This document shows positions 48,166 through 59,809 of a stretch of DNA of 64,000 nucleotides, piece after piece; position 1 is the first letter of the stretch; every line of letters begins with the position of its first letter. The notes under the pieces were generated by a model, which worked only from the letters and a program-made list of their open reading frames with translations, did not search any database and was not told where the DNA came from. Position numbers and translations under genes: made by a program. This DNA is from Lactarius indigo (lineage: Eukaryota; Basidiomycota; Agaricomycetes; Russulales; Russulaceae), in contig JAFKAC010000065.1 in the NCBI GenBank assembly GCA_025766275.1, positions 124,001 to 188,000 on the forward strand. The letters are read 5' to 3'.

Positions 48166-49380
48166 CAAATCACAAAGCTGCCTCCCTCACTCTCCGTCTC
48201 TCCGCTGTATGTCAACCTTCTCTAGTACTAGCGTCTCAGGACTTATGATTCCTATCTAATTTCTTTTTTCGCGAAAAATGTGGACCTTTTTTTTTTTCTT
48301 TTTTTATGGGCGGTGGCGGTGGGGGCATTTTCTCTCTTCCCTTTAATTCCTGCGAACCTCGATGCGAACCTCGAGGAGTTGCCATTCACACGTACAGGGC
48401 GTATGGTATTTGCATCCTCAGTGCCTGCACTCCCTTTCTTCGCTTTCCTTTGTATATGGGTGGCTTTAAGGTGTGAAGGATATATTTTATACATCGCTTC
48501 TGACCAAAGCTGTTTTTGTTTTCGTCATGAGTTACCTGAGATATTGCAGGGGTATGACATATTTCGGGTTTTATGGCGGGTCACCGGTCACCTCCGAATC
48601 AGGACTCGAGTCGACCCTTGTCATGCGCGATAAATTTACGGTTCGGACGCGTTGTGTGCACAATTGTAGCCGGTCTAAGGCAAAGCGAGGAACGAGCGGT
48701 GCCTTAGAGCACAGTCTTTGAGTGAGCGGGCGAAGCGGCACGTGTTCATTCCTCTTGCGTGCCGCCACCTGGCCGCCCTACTTTTCAACCGGTCTGATTA
48801 CTTTCATTTTTAACCCGCCCACCACACCCATTAAATAATTGGATCGATGATGAGGTTCTCTGTGTCCACCGACGCTCATCCAGTCGCTCCGGGAGGTTCC
48901 CACCCACCCGTCGCGACCTCGCCTCGGCCACATAGACTCTCATTTTCGATCGAGGAGCGCTTCGCGCTTTCGCCCAATCTCTCAAGCATCATCCATTTCT
49001 CGCTGCCGGGCCTCTCGTACATACCCTCTATACACTGCTTCGCCCGTGTCATCTACTTAGCACAAATCCAATATCATTGTCCCACCGGCAGCGCTATCCT
49101 TTCATTCCGCACCTCCCAGATCACACCGCGCTCCGTCCAACGCGGCATGAAAGTCTCATCAGAGAAGCGTAAAGCGATTCGCAAAGAGCAATCACTCAAT
49201 ATTGTCATCTGGTACATACAACGTAACAACAGAACCGTCTGCATACACTGTCTGTGTATTTGTGTCTTTGGGGAACGAGACGGATATTGACGAGTGTAGG
49301 GAGGGTCCTATGAAGAGGGGTAGAGTATCCTAATTCCACCCTGGAATCCCGACGGGTGTTGAATCCATAGCTATAGGAGG
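48166..49380. other. Convergent 3' flanks, unit 5, with a unit-specific insertion
   Basis: The left 500 bases are VTS1 3' flank. From about 48675 to 49190 the sequence has no counterpart in the other units, and flank homology resumes near 49195 (CAATATTGTCATCTGGTACA). The insertion carries a perfect 8-base-stem hairpin with arms at 48735-48742 and 48758-48765 and a 15-base loop. A 147-codon open frame at 48847-49290 has no recognised domain. Confidence 0.45.
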
Positions 49381-52300
49381 TTATAGGATGTACGGCTCCG
49401 CAGCCGTGGTGGAGGGTGCGACGGTATCTGGCGCGTGCAGATAGCTGTGTCGTTTAACGAGACTGTCAAGTTGGAGAGGTGTCAACGAGTCCCAAATACG
49501 TGAGTCGTCGAGCTGGACTTCAGGGTGCTGGCTTTCGAGGTGTTCTCTGAATGATTCATCTTGTCCATCCGAGAACTCAAAGTCTCTGCAATACGAGCAC
49601 AAGATTCGATATCCATGCTCGCCTACAAGGTGAAGATCGAGTCCTTTCTGCTCTCCGAAACTGGCGTGACAGATGTGGCACTGGTCGAATGGCACATTAA
49701 CTTGGATAGGACGGCCTGAGCGAGATCGTAAGGTGACAAATGAAAGTAGAGCGTTCAATGACGGCTCATTCATCGCCCTAGGATCCTCTATACGAAGGTG
49801 AAGGAGGGAAGGGAGCACATTTGCGTGCCCCCCATCGACTAGACCCAGAGCACACAAAATAGCGGTTGTAACTCCAGCCATCCAAAAGTCTGTTGCGCCG
49901 CCGAATGCGCGGACAAGTTCCAGCCATTGTTCGCCATCCACGTCATCCTGCCCACTTGACGATTGGGCCGCAGTGATGGGTATAACGTTTATACGGAACA
50001 GGAATGGGGAAAATTGGTGACAAACTCGAGCCATGGAGGACAATTGCTGGTCTAACTGCTCGCATAATATTTCTAACCGAAGAGGCGTAGAAATGCCCCA
50101 GCCGGTAAACGAGATGGAGATGGCTTGCGCGAAGATTTGAACCTCTGCTTGACTGAGCAACGTCTGCATTTCTATCCGCTCGATAAATCGGCCAAGTTCC
50201 GAAGCGTCCATCGTCGGTTGGCTAAAGGTGACATCAATATCCCTGAGACCCGGTGCATCGACCCTAGCCACGAAGTTGTCCAAGTACTCGCCAGTTCCAG
50301 TATATTTGAGGCACCGAAGAGCAGGGAGAGCACGGCGCTCCCCTGACTGTGGGGGAACGCCTCTGTGGTGGGGGGAGGAAAGGGAATGGAGCGAAAGTGT
50401 TCGAGGTTGAGTCATCCCGAATAAGGCATCAGCGAGTGTTGCTGGGGAAAAACCCACGTCACTTGGAATTTCGTGGAGCTGAATATCTACAAGGCCCTTG
50501 GAGGACGAAAGTAGCTGCGGGAATGAGGGAAACCCAATCCTGGTGGAGCGGAGAGTACGGAGGCGAGTGCCCCACCGAAAGGTGCTGGGCAGGGTCAGTT
50601 GCACGGTATCTCGGGACAGAATGACAAGCTCTTCCAGTTCGGTAAGTGGTTCAGAGATAGCGGAAAGCTTTCCAAGAAGCGAGGTGGTGATGGTAAGGTG
50701 GATGGAGCTAACACGACCAGACTGCTTCAATGCGGCAATGATATTGTCATCGTCCTCAGGAGCCGGTGGATGGAGATAGGGAACCCCCCCGTATCGTATG
50801 GTAATAGGAAAGGCTGGCCTGTAATCTAGAGCCTTCAACACGGGGCTTCCGTGCGTACAGTGAAGTCGAAGGTTTAGACTCAGAGGTGATGCAAATACGA
50901 TTTGTCGCCATCTTTGGCATACGCACGTGAGCGTAGGCCAAATTTGCGGAGTGAGACCCAGACAGTGACGAAATATGTCGAGAAGGACGTCGTCGGAGAG
51001 CATCTCAATCGTCCTCTGGTGAGAAAGAGGTCCTATTCCAAACGAGTCAGCGAATGGTGGTGGCGACGCTAGGCGTACGCTGTACCTGTTCCACTGGCAC
51101 GTGGTTCATTGACTTGGTATAGTTGTTCATATTCCACCGGAATACGATGACTAGAGAGCCGGCGTGAAATCATGAATGATACTACGGCCTCCCTCAAAGG
51201 CGCATAACCTGGCCAAGGCTGCGGTATGTAGAGCTTTTCCAGAGCAGGTAGCACAGTCTCCCGCCGACTGTTCGGTAGTTTCAATGCGAGCACGATGTAC
51301 GTCGAGAGGTTCCCGGCAACACGAAGTTGTTTTATACCCTTGAATGAGTTGATAAGCTCAAGCCATCGTCCACTACTACCCTCCCATCTTGGCTGTCGCG
51401 TCGCGCTGATGCGTAGATCTTCCACATTGAAAAGGAAAGCGGAAAAATGGACGCAGACTTGAGCCATGAAGGATAGTTGCACACTTAATGTCTCGGAGAA
51501 AAACCCCAATTGAAAGCACGGGGTGGCTCCTGGAGGTGTCAAAGAGATAGAGATAGCACCCTGAGAGGATATGATATGCGCTTGACGGTGGGACTTGTGC
51601 ATTTCCATGCGACCAATGATTTTGTACAGTTTTGAATCGCTAAAGAAGGGACCATCTAAGAAGGTGATTCCGATATCCCCAAGACGAGGAGCATCAATTA
51701 TGGCCATAAGGCCTTCCAAATACTTGAAGGGTCCTCTAAAATTAAAGCGGGTAAGAGAAGGAAGAACAACGCGTTCCCCGGCCGGTGGTGGTGGGGAAGG
51801 GTAAACGGTGGTGGGAAGGAAATGGAGGGAAAGTGATTGAAGCTGGGTCATCCCGGACAAGACATCCGCGAGCACTTCTGGTGCTAGATACGAAGGATAG
51901 AGAACTTCGTGAAGCTGAAGGTCTACAAGATTTGTGGAAGAATAAAGGAGTCGAAGGAGTGCGGGAAAGGCGATCCTAGTCGAGTTGAGACAACGAAGAC
52001 GCCGGCCCCACCGAAACGTGCTGGGCAGGGTTAGCCGCACGCCATCTTGAGACTGAAGAACGAGGTCTTTCAGTTCCGAAAAGGGCCTCTCGATTGCGGA
52101 TAACTTGTCAAGGAGCGAGCCTGTGACGGTGAGGTTGATAGAAATAACACGATCAGATTGCTGAAGTGCGGTCATAATATTGTCCTCGTCCTCAGGAACC
52201 GGCGGATCAAGCACTAGAGATCCCCCGTACTCCACAGCGATAGGCAGGGCGGGACGGGAATCAAGAACCTTCTGAACTGGGCTTCCGTGGGTAAAGTGGA

Positions 52301-52655
52301 GTCGAAAAGACGCAAATACGATACGTCGCCATCTGCGACAACTATGCGCAAGCCCGGGCCAAAATAGGGAGTCATCTAGATAATGACAAAATATCTTCAA
52401 AAGAACTTGGTCTGAAAGGTCCCCGATCGTCACTTGTTGAGAAAGGGAACAAGTTAACGAGCGGCGCAGGCACTAGGCGGAAGATGTACCTCTTTCGGGG
52501 CATTCGCTTTGTGCCGTACTAGGAAGCAATTTGGGGGTTTGTTTATAATTTAAAAACCACGGCAATTTGAGTTGGGCGAGTCTATTGGGAGATCTTGACT
52601 GTCACCTCCAGCTGTGGCATGGAAGATACTATGGTACTTACCTTAGCGAGTGCAT
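49381..52655 (-). CDS. Double F-box / C2H2 zinc-finger protein, unit 5 (most divergent)
   Basis: Model: complement(join(49381..51032,51086..52432,52490..52593,52642..52655)), 1038 residues. Start exon MHSL. The first acceptor is placed at AAG before ATCTCCC (52594-52596), which keeps the frame; the next AG 12 bases on would keep it too. F-box 1 is IGDLSDQVLLKIF and F-box 2 IEMLSDDVLLDIF. Both finger pairs keep their ligands (CHIC...H...H; CSYC...H...H). It differs from units 1, 3, 4 and 6 at many more positions in both modules and in the exon 2 tail (LKLPWFLNYKQ). It is probably the oldest split in the family, yet still has no stop in over 3.1 kb of coding sequence. Confidence 0.82.
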
Positions 52656-53149
52656 GAGGGGAGAATGAACGAGGCAGCTATCACTCGTGTATCCCTGTCA
52701 CTATTATGTAGAGCACGTAGAAACATGAGGTTGCCACGCCACCCACTCGACTGAACTAGGTTTAGGCGTCACGCCGGTCAAGCTTAACTTACTTGCGGCA
52801 TACATACAGCAGCGTGATGGTATTCCCACCGTATTGCTATGGCCATGATAATTTACTATGACGATGTATGCACAGTGCCAGTCGTCCGAAAGTGAACTTA
52901 TTACTAGCGACCCGTTCAAGGTGGCCACCATTAGTTCCGTGCGCTAAGTCGACCGTACTGCACGGAGGAGCCCTTTAAAGTGCGCTAGATTTGAAGACGA
53001 GCGGACTCGCCTACCGCTCGCCGCGTGTTGTGTGCATCCATCATGCGCGTCAATCATGTATGACTTGGCACGTGGCTGATGCGTTGCTCAGTCGGATATG
53101 TCCGAGACCCCTTCACTTTTTTTTGTCAAACTCAACTTGCGCTCAGGCT
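52656..53149. other. Upstream region of F-box unit 5
   Basis: Contains a diverged copy of the conserved upstream block (GTATCCCTGTCACTATTATG near 52689). No gene is seen. Confidence 0.4.
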
Positions 53150-54440
53150 CTCCTTCAGGAAGAAACGGTTGCTTCCCCTCTCAAAGGACGTACTCATGCC
53201 AAGCAACCTCAGTGCAGTCCATGTACAGTATTCAAACGGCCCCACTTGATACCTCTTCGGGTTTTCAGGGTTCTCTGTGAAACCAAGCGCGTAGTTGTTC
53301 ATGGCCGCATTTTATCTTTGTTCCATCATCCCCGTCTTGCAACACATCACTGATGCGGGTCCCTTCACAATTGATCAGATGGAAGCTAAGAATGTTAGTA
53401 TGAATCTCAAGGCCCGAAAACCGTTATGCCCGATTCCTCTTCCTCCTTCACCTTTATTGTAACACTGGCACCAACCCGAATCACCAATTGCTTGCCTTTG
53501 ATCCCACCTCTTCTTACCTTCCCCGGTAACCCTTCGCAAAGCTGGCCAATACCACTTCTATCTTTACCCCACTCCGCGTCGAACTTAAAGTTAGCTACGC
53601 TCCGTCCCGCATATCGGCTCTCAGCGCCAGCTCGTTTGGCCGCATAAACCCCCTACACCAGAAATATCTACCGAGCCCAAATCGCCTCGCCCGTAGTCAC
53701 GCCAGCGGCGTTGCCTTTCCCTCCCTGGGCTAGATGGTAGTCCGGGCTTGCTCTCATACATCGTCGATCTACAATGACATCTCCGATCCTCACAGACAGC
53801 CGCCCCCATCACAAGTAAGCTAGGCGACCAATACAGCAACGTTACGGTCCCCTACCTCTATGGCCCCGAGAACCTCTGCTGAGTCTCCAGAGCTACATGC
53901 ATTCTCAATGTCAGTGTTTGCTTCACTGACATGGGCCGACGCTCTAACCTGACAATGGCGACTCTAGCAATACGATCAGCCAGGGTCGTTGTGCTTGTGG
54001 CGGTGGACAGGTCTAATCTTGCTCGTCGAGAAGAACTTGTGCTACGGCGGTAGTAGAAGCTGTACGTGTTCAAACTCAATCACTCAGCGTTTCGGTACAA
54101 GAAATGATGACAGTAGCGCAATGATTACAACCGCACATCAACATGCAAGCTAGCAGGCTTCGGGATCTGTGTCGCTGGCTTTAATTCTAGGCTAGATTCT
54201 CTCGTACTGGCGGGGTGTCGACCGGGTTCATTATGGCACGGCTCACCGCCAGTGCTGTTAGGTGAACCACTCGTAGTAGTCACTAAAGTAGTAAAGAGCA
54301 GGCAGTCGTTAGTTGGGACGATAAGGACAGTGAGCCAGCGTCAACTTGAAGCTAGTGTCCAGCAGAAAGGCGTGATTTGCCAGTGAGAGTGAGTGGGACG
54401 CGTTGGCCGAGATCACCATGTGGCTGTGTCAAGCTGTCAG
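53150..54440 (+). pseudogene. Old VTS1 relic, unit 5
   Basis: Weak VTS1 resemblance in order: CTTCAGGAAGAAACGGTTGC (exon 3), TTGATCAGATGGAAGCTAAG (MEAKLA), CACCAATTGCTTGCCTTTGA (NRQSLAFD), then later pieces. Frames are scrambled. Confidence 0.5.
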
Positions 54441-54479
54441 GGCTTTGCCGAAGTGGACACGCATACAACGGACGTCCAT

Positions 54480-55110
54480 GAATGTTGCATTTTTTTAAGT
54501 CATACAGGTCACCTTCGACCCTCATTATTGCGTGGTCACCATCTCATCCTTTTCTCGTGAGGCTTTTACTAGGAAAAAGTGGATGTAGCTTTTTGGTGTC
54601 AACCTCCTGGGGGAACTCGACACTGTGAGTGGCGCAATCCTTTTCCCTTGCCTTTTCCACTGTTTTGACAGTTACAGTCTCTCCTGAAATCGGATGCTTG
54701 CATCTCTTTCGATTCCCCACCATCGTCCTGGAACAGATTTACTAGTGTCGACCTCATGAATACTTTTCTGAGCCACGCAGAGTCAGATGCAAGACTAGTT
54801 TGGACTCCAGTCCCCCGTGGCTCGAAGTGCATCACGGGGTCCTCTTCAGCCCGCTTCTTCAACCCAGTGTCGACCCAAATCACGTTGAATCGTTTTCCTT
54901 CCTTCATCGGGTATCGCAGACCAATAGCCTAAGTGATAGCCATGGCCACGCTCGTCCAACAACACGCCAGACTCGGGCCCAGCAATGAGACCCACTCTGT
55001 GCCGGTCCTCGACTTCAGCGCAGGGGAATGCGGCGTTTGTGCTGGTTTAAGTTCCTCTGCCAGGTCAGTCACGGAACGCCATTTCCCACCTTTCTCCCTA
55101 CAATAGATAC
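54480..55110 (+). pseudogene. Second VTS1 relic, unit 5
   Basis: An exon 2-3-like beginning (TAAGTCATACAGGTCACC, GTCAACCTCCTGGGGGAACTC), a VLEQIY...-like piece near 54725 and CAACAACACGCCAGACTCGG (QQRAKL) near 54957. It is parallel to the relic at 44705-45370. Confidence 0.5.
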
Positions 55111-55590
55111 CCGAATCTTGTCACACCAGTTCATTCGATCAGATGAAAATGTTTGGGGACACGATATAAAGTGATATTGTAAGCATACTCGCCGCGAATA
55201 CACAGTAGAGTGACGTGATCAGCGTATTCCTGTGCGCATTACTGTAAATTGTTGTATGAGCCAACCTGAATGTATGCGCTACCAATTGTATCACAGGTGA
55301 AGTAGGTCATAAGTACATGCTGAGCATTGGGGAAATGATGTGAAAGGAGATATATCAAGACGATGCGCAATTGCCTGCCTTAAAGTGGTGGGGAGTCGGG
55401 AGCTTCCTGGGTCGCAAGCTATGGCCGCATATAATACATACATTCGCTTCCTCTTCTCTACTAGTGTTCTGGCATCTATCTATTTTCGTCTGTTCGTTTG
55501 CTTCGGTCTCAGAGCCACTTGAGGTGTCTGGTTCATTATTTTCTTTTCCCACGCACGACCGCGCATACACAAACCGCCACCAATGCACCA
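55111..55590. other. Unassigned stretch between relics
   Basis: Shares the AAAATGTTTGGGG motif with the equivalent place in the previous unit (45371). I see no gene. Confidence 0.35.
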
Positions 55591-55790
55591 CGCAAGATGT
55601 CCTTGCTGAGGCATCCCTCGTGAGCCTAGCTAAATCTTACCTGTCTAAGGTCTGACGGTAAAAGCTGCTCGCCTGTCTGGTCCCACCGTCCACTCCCGAG
55701 CTGCCGCATCACAGGACTTCAGCCTCGCCTCGCCACGTGGGCTTGCCATGGACGCCGGATAAACGAGACTCCTAGACCCCATCCCCATTT
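55591..55790 (+). pseudogene. VTS1 exon-1 fragment
   Basis: AAGATGTCCTTGCTGAGGCA, then the CACAGGACTTCAGCCTCGCC segment. This is the same class as the fragments at 22754 and 30318. No exon 2 follows. Confidence 0.5.
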
Positions 55791-55809
55791 GAACAGCTGA
55801 TTGAGAGTC

Positions 55810-56079
55810 TAAACCCCCGCTGGTCCTTGTTATCGTACAATCCAAACTCAACGTCGGCCTCCCCTTATCGCGTAGCCACCCCCTTTCCTTTTCATTTTTT
55901 TTGTAATAAAAGACAATGAACTCTGCCTCGTGTTTTTTTCTCTCTTCTCTTCCTTGTAACGCGAGAACAGACCACTCCTCAAAAAACTGTAATCATACCC
56001 TCGCTCAGGTCTCCCCACGGCCCAAGTCCCGGCCCCTCCACTGTGCAAGGCCAGAATGGAAAGAACTCCAGTACATATA
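55810..56079 (+). pseudogene. VTS1 5' stub, copy 6, fused to an F-box 3' flank
   Basis: Promoter and leader match the region before 14564, and exon 1 runs through GGCCCCTCCACTGTGCAAGG to AAAGAACTCC. At AGTACATATA (56070-56079) it switches to sequence found downstream of F-box genes. That 10-base string is also present in the unit 1 flank at 17490-17499. Nearly the whole VTS1 gene and its 3' flank are therefore deleted in this unit. The start position of exon 1 no longer reads ATG. Confidence 0.75.
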
Positions 56080-56305
56080 GTATACAAGAGGTAACGAAAG
56101 CTGAGTCACGTGCGTCAAAGCGAAAAGGCGTGCTCTGGGTCGTCTTCTCGAAGAAGAAAAAAGAAGAAAGGAAATTGCTGTCTGTAGATTGTGTCTTTGT
56201 GGAATGAGGTGTGCCGTGACAAAGGTACGATGGATTCAAAGAAGAGGGATGGGTCACGGTGTCATTAGGTCATACTGGGATCTTGTCGGGTGTTGGAATC
56301 CCTAG

Positions 56306-59300
56306 CTATTGGGGGTGCAGCGCTGTGGCCGTGGTGGACGGCGCAACAGTGTCTGGCGCGTGCAGATAACTGTACCGGGTAACAAGACTGTCAAGTTGGC
56401 GAGCTGTCAACGAAGGGCTCCAAATGCGTGCGTCCTTGCGCCAGGCTTCAGGGTGTTCACCTGTGAGGTGTTTTCTAAATAAATCATTGTGTCCTGGTTT
56501 GCACTCGAAGTCTTTGCAATACGAGCACAAGATTCGATATCCGTGTTCGTCTGTAAGGTGACGATCGAGTCCTTTCTTCTTTCTGAAACTGGAATGACAG
56601 ATTTGGCATTGCTCAAATGGTACATTAGCTTGTATGGGGTGGCCTGAGCGTGATCGTGAGGTGATGAACGACAGTATACCGTCGTACGACGGTTTATTTA
56701 TCGCCATAGAATCCTTTATATAAAGGTAACGCAGGTTAGGGAGTAAAGTTGAGTTCCCCTCCTCGACCAGACCCAGAGCACACAAGATAGCGGTCGTAAG
56801 TTCACCAGCCACCCGAAAGACTGTTGCGCCGCCAAATGCGCGGATAAGTTCCAGCCATTGTTCACCATTCACGTCATGTCCACTTGAACATTGGGTCATA
56901 TCGACGCGTAGACTGGTTACACGGAATAGGAATGTGGAAAATTGGTCACAAACTTGAGCCATCGAGGAAAACTGCCAGTCCAACTGCTTGCACGATATTT
57001 GTAATCGAAAGGATGCAGAAGTACCAGAGCTGGTAAATGAGATGGAAGTGGCATCTCCGGACCATCGAACCTCTGCTCGACTGAGCGACGTCTGTACTCC
57101 GGTCCGCTCGATGAATCGGCCAAGTTCCGACGCGTCCATTGTAGGTTGGCTAAAAAATGTGATATCAATATCCACGAGACCAGGTGCATCGATTCTTGCC
57201 ACCAGACTGTCCAAGTACTTGCTGGTTCCTCGATATTTGAGAGACGTGAGAGCAGAGAGAACAACGCGTTCCCCTGGTGGCGGAGGCAAGATGAGGTAGT
57301 TTCGGCGGGGAGGAAGGGAAAGGAAATGGAGTGAAAGTGTTTCAAGTTGGGTCATCCCGGACAACGCATTCGCGAACACTTCTGGGGAAAAATAGCCAGC
57401 ACTAGGAATTTCGTGGAGCTGAATATTTAGGAGGTCGTGGGAGGGTGAAAGTAGTTGCGGCAATGAGGGAAGCCCAATCCTGGTTGATCGTAGTGTACGG
57501 ATGCGAGGGCCCCACCGAAAGGTGCTGGGCAGGGTCAGCCGCATGTTATCTTGGGACAGAAGAACAAGCTCTTCTAGTTCCGAAAATGGCTCAGAGATTG
57601 TGGAAAGTTTATCAAGGAGCGAAGCGGTGACGGTGAGGTTGATGGAGCTAACACGATCTGATTGCTTCAGTGCGGCGATGACATTGTCATTGTCCTCGGG
57701 AGCCAGAGGATCGAGATTTGGAAAACCCCCATACTTTACCATGATAGGCAGGGTCGGCCAACAATCTAGAGCATTCAAAACGGGTGTTCCTGGCGTAAAG
57801 TAGAGTCGAAGATTTAGACCCAGAGGTGATGTATGTACGATGTGTCGCCATCTTTGACACACGTACGTGAGCGTAGGCCAAGCTCGCGGAGTGCCATCCA
57901 GGTAATCACGAAATATGTTTAGAAAGATTTCGTCGCAGAGCACCTCAATGGTCACCTGCTGAGAAAGACGTCCTATTTAAACGAGTTAGTGAGTGGTCAC
58001 GGTGGTGTTGGCACCAGGAATACGTCATACCTGATCCACGTAGTTCATCGACGCGGGGAAGTCGTTCATATTCCACCGCTATAGGATGGCCAGAGAGCCG
58101 GCATGAAGTCATGATTGTCACCACGGCCTCCCTCAAAGGCGCATGACGTGGCCAAGGCTGCGCTATGTAGAGCGTGTGCAACGAAGGTATCACAATTTCA
58201 CCCCACCTGCCCGGTACTTGCAAAGCACGCACGATGTTCGTCGGAAGATTTCCAGCGACATGAAACCGTTGTACACTTGTGAATGAGTTGAGAAGGTCCC
58301 GCCATTCACTATCTCCATATCCTAATGGTCCCAACGTATTGACGCGTAGATCCTCCACATTGGAAAGGGAATTGGAAAGATGAGTGCAGATCCGTGTCAT
58401 GAGTAATAGTTGCTTGCTCGATGACTCGCAGAATAATTGCAATTCAAGACAAGCGGGAACTCCTGGCTGTATTAAGGAGATGGAGATGGCACGCTCAGAA
58501 GATAGAATTTGCGCTCGACGGTGTAACTTGTGCATTTCTATCCGATCGATAAATTCGCGAAGATTTGAAAAACCAATCATGTTTTCATTTAATAATGTGA
58601 GTTTGACATCTCCGAGATGAGGGGCATTGATCCCGGCTACAAGGCACTCCAACCACCGGAAAATCCCTCGAAAGTCGAGGCGGATAAGAACAGGAAGAAC
58701 AGCACGCCTCCAGGACGATTCGGATGCGGGACAATAATCAGTTTTAGAGGAGATATGGATCGAAAGTGATTGAAGCTGGGCCATCCCGGATAAGGCATCC
58801 GTGAGTTCTTCTGGTGTGAATGTCCAACAATCAGAAGCGTCGTGAAGCCGAAGGTCAACAAGATTCGTGGATGAAGAAAGAAGCGGAAGGAATCGAAACA
58901 CCACAATCCTAGTCAAATGGAGACAACGAAGGCGTGGGCCCCACCGAAGATTGGTGGGCAAGTGCACCCACACACCATTGCGAGACAGAAGAATGAGGTT
59001 TTCCAGCTCCGAAAACGGCCCCTCGATTGCGGATAACTTTTTCAGGAGCGAGCTTGTGACAGTGAGGCTGATAGAATTAACACGATCAGACTGCTTGAGT
59101 GCAGCCATGATGCTGTCCTCGTCCTTGAGAGCTGGGGGGCTGAGATCTAGAACCCCTCCGTACTGCACAACGATAGGCATGGCGGGCCAGTAGCGTAGAG
59201 TCTCCAATGCAGGCATCCCGCGGGTGTAGAAGATTCGAAGGTGTAGAATCTGCTGAGATGCAAATACGATACGTCGCCATCTGCAACATATGTGCACAAG

Positions 59301-59573
59301 TCGAGGCCAATGTTGTGGAGAGACATCGAGATAATAACGAAATATGTTGAGAAGCAGACTGTCCGAAAGCTCCCCGATCGTGACTTGTCGATAAAATGAA
59401 AATGTCAGCTAGAGGCCCGGGCGCAGGAATTGGCAAGAGGTGTACCTATTCCACTTGGTGTGGTAACGGGTGATGCGTATCGGCCACGGGCAAGTGAATT
59501 GAGATATCTGCGTCATTGACTGTCATGTCGAGCGGAAGAGAAGAGACTAGATTACTTACTTTAGAAAGGGCAT
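56306..59573 (-). CDS. Double F-box / C2H2 zinc-finger protein, unit 6
   Basis: Model: complement(join(56306..57972,58031..59383,59446..59507,59560..59573)), 1031 residues, all phases consistent. Introns are 58, 62 and 52 bases. Start exon MPFLK. Exon 2 is only 62 bases, the shortest of the family, but its length change is a multiple of three relative to unit 1. F-box 1 is IGELSDSLLLNIF and F-box 2 IEVLCDEIFLNIF. Fingers: CQIC...H...H and CSYC...H...H, all ligands kept. Domain 2 is very similar to unit 1. The intron between the modules has donor GTATGA and acceptor TAG. The C terminus ends ATALHPQ, close to unit 1. Confidence 0.85.
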
Positions 59574-59680
59574 CAGGGGAGAACGAACGGGGCAGCTGTT
59601 GCTGATGCCAGTGTATCCTTATTGTAGAACACGAAGGAAAACAAGGAACGTGAAGCTATCACACCAGCATCAGCTGAATA
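59574..59680 (-). promoter_or_regulatory. Conserved upstream block, F-box unit 6
   Basis: Best-preserved copy of the shared element: GTATCCTTATTGTAGAACAC at about 59613-59632, followed by GAAGGAA. Spacing to the start codon is about 40 bases. Confidence 0.5.
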
Positions 59681-59809
59681 ATATTTAGGCATAGCCTCAT
59701 ACTAGGTCGGGCATACTCCGAGGCTGGCTGTGCAATACACAGGTTGTCTCGCCACAACAACGACAAATCTCCAATCGTCTCCTGTTACTCTCTTTAATGC
59801 GCTTTCAGG

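Noticed and set aside
48847..49290. 147-codon plus-strand open frame in the unit 5 flank
   Set aside because: It spans the insertion and resumes into shared non-coding flank. No domain.
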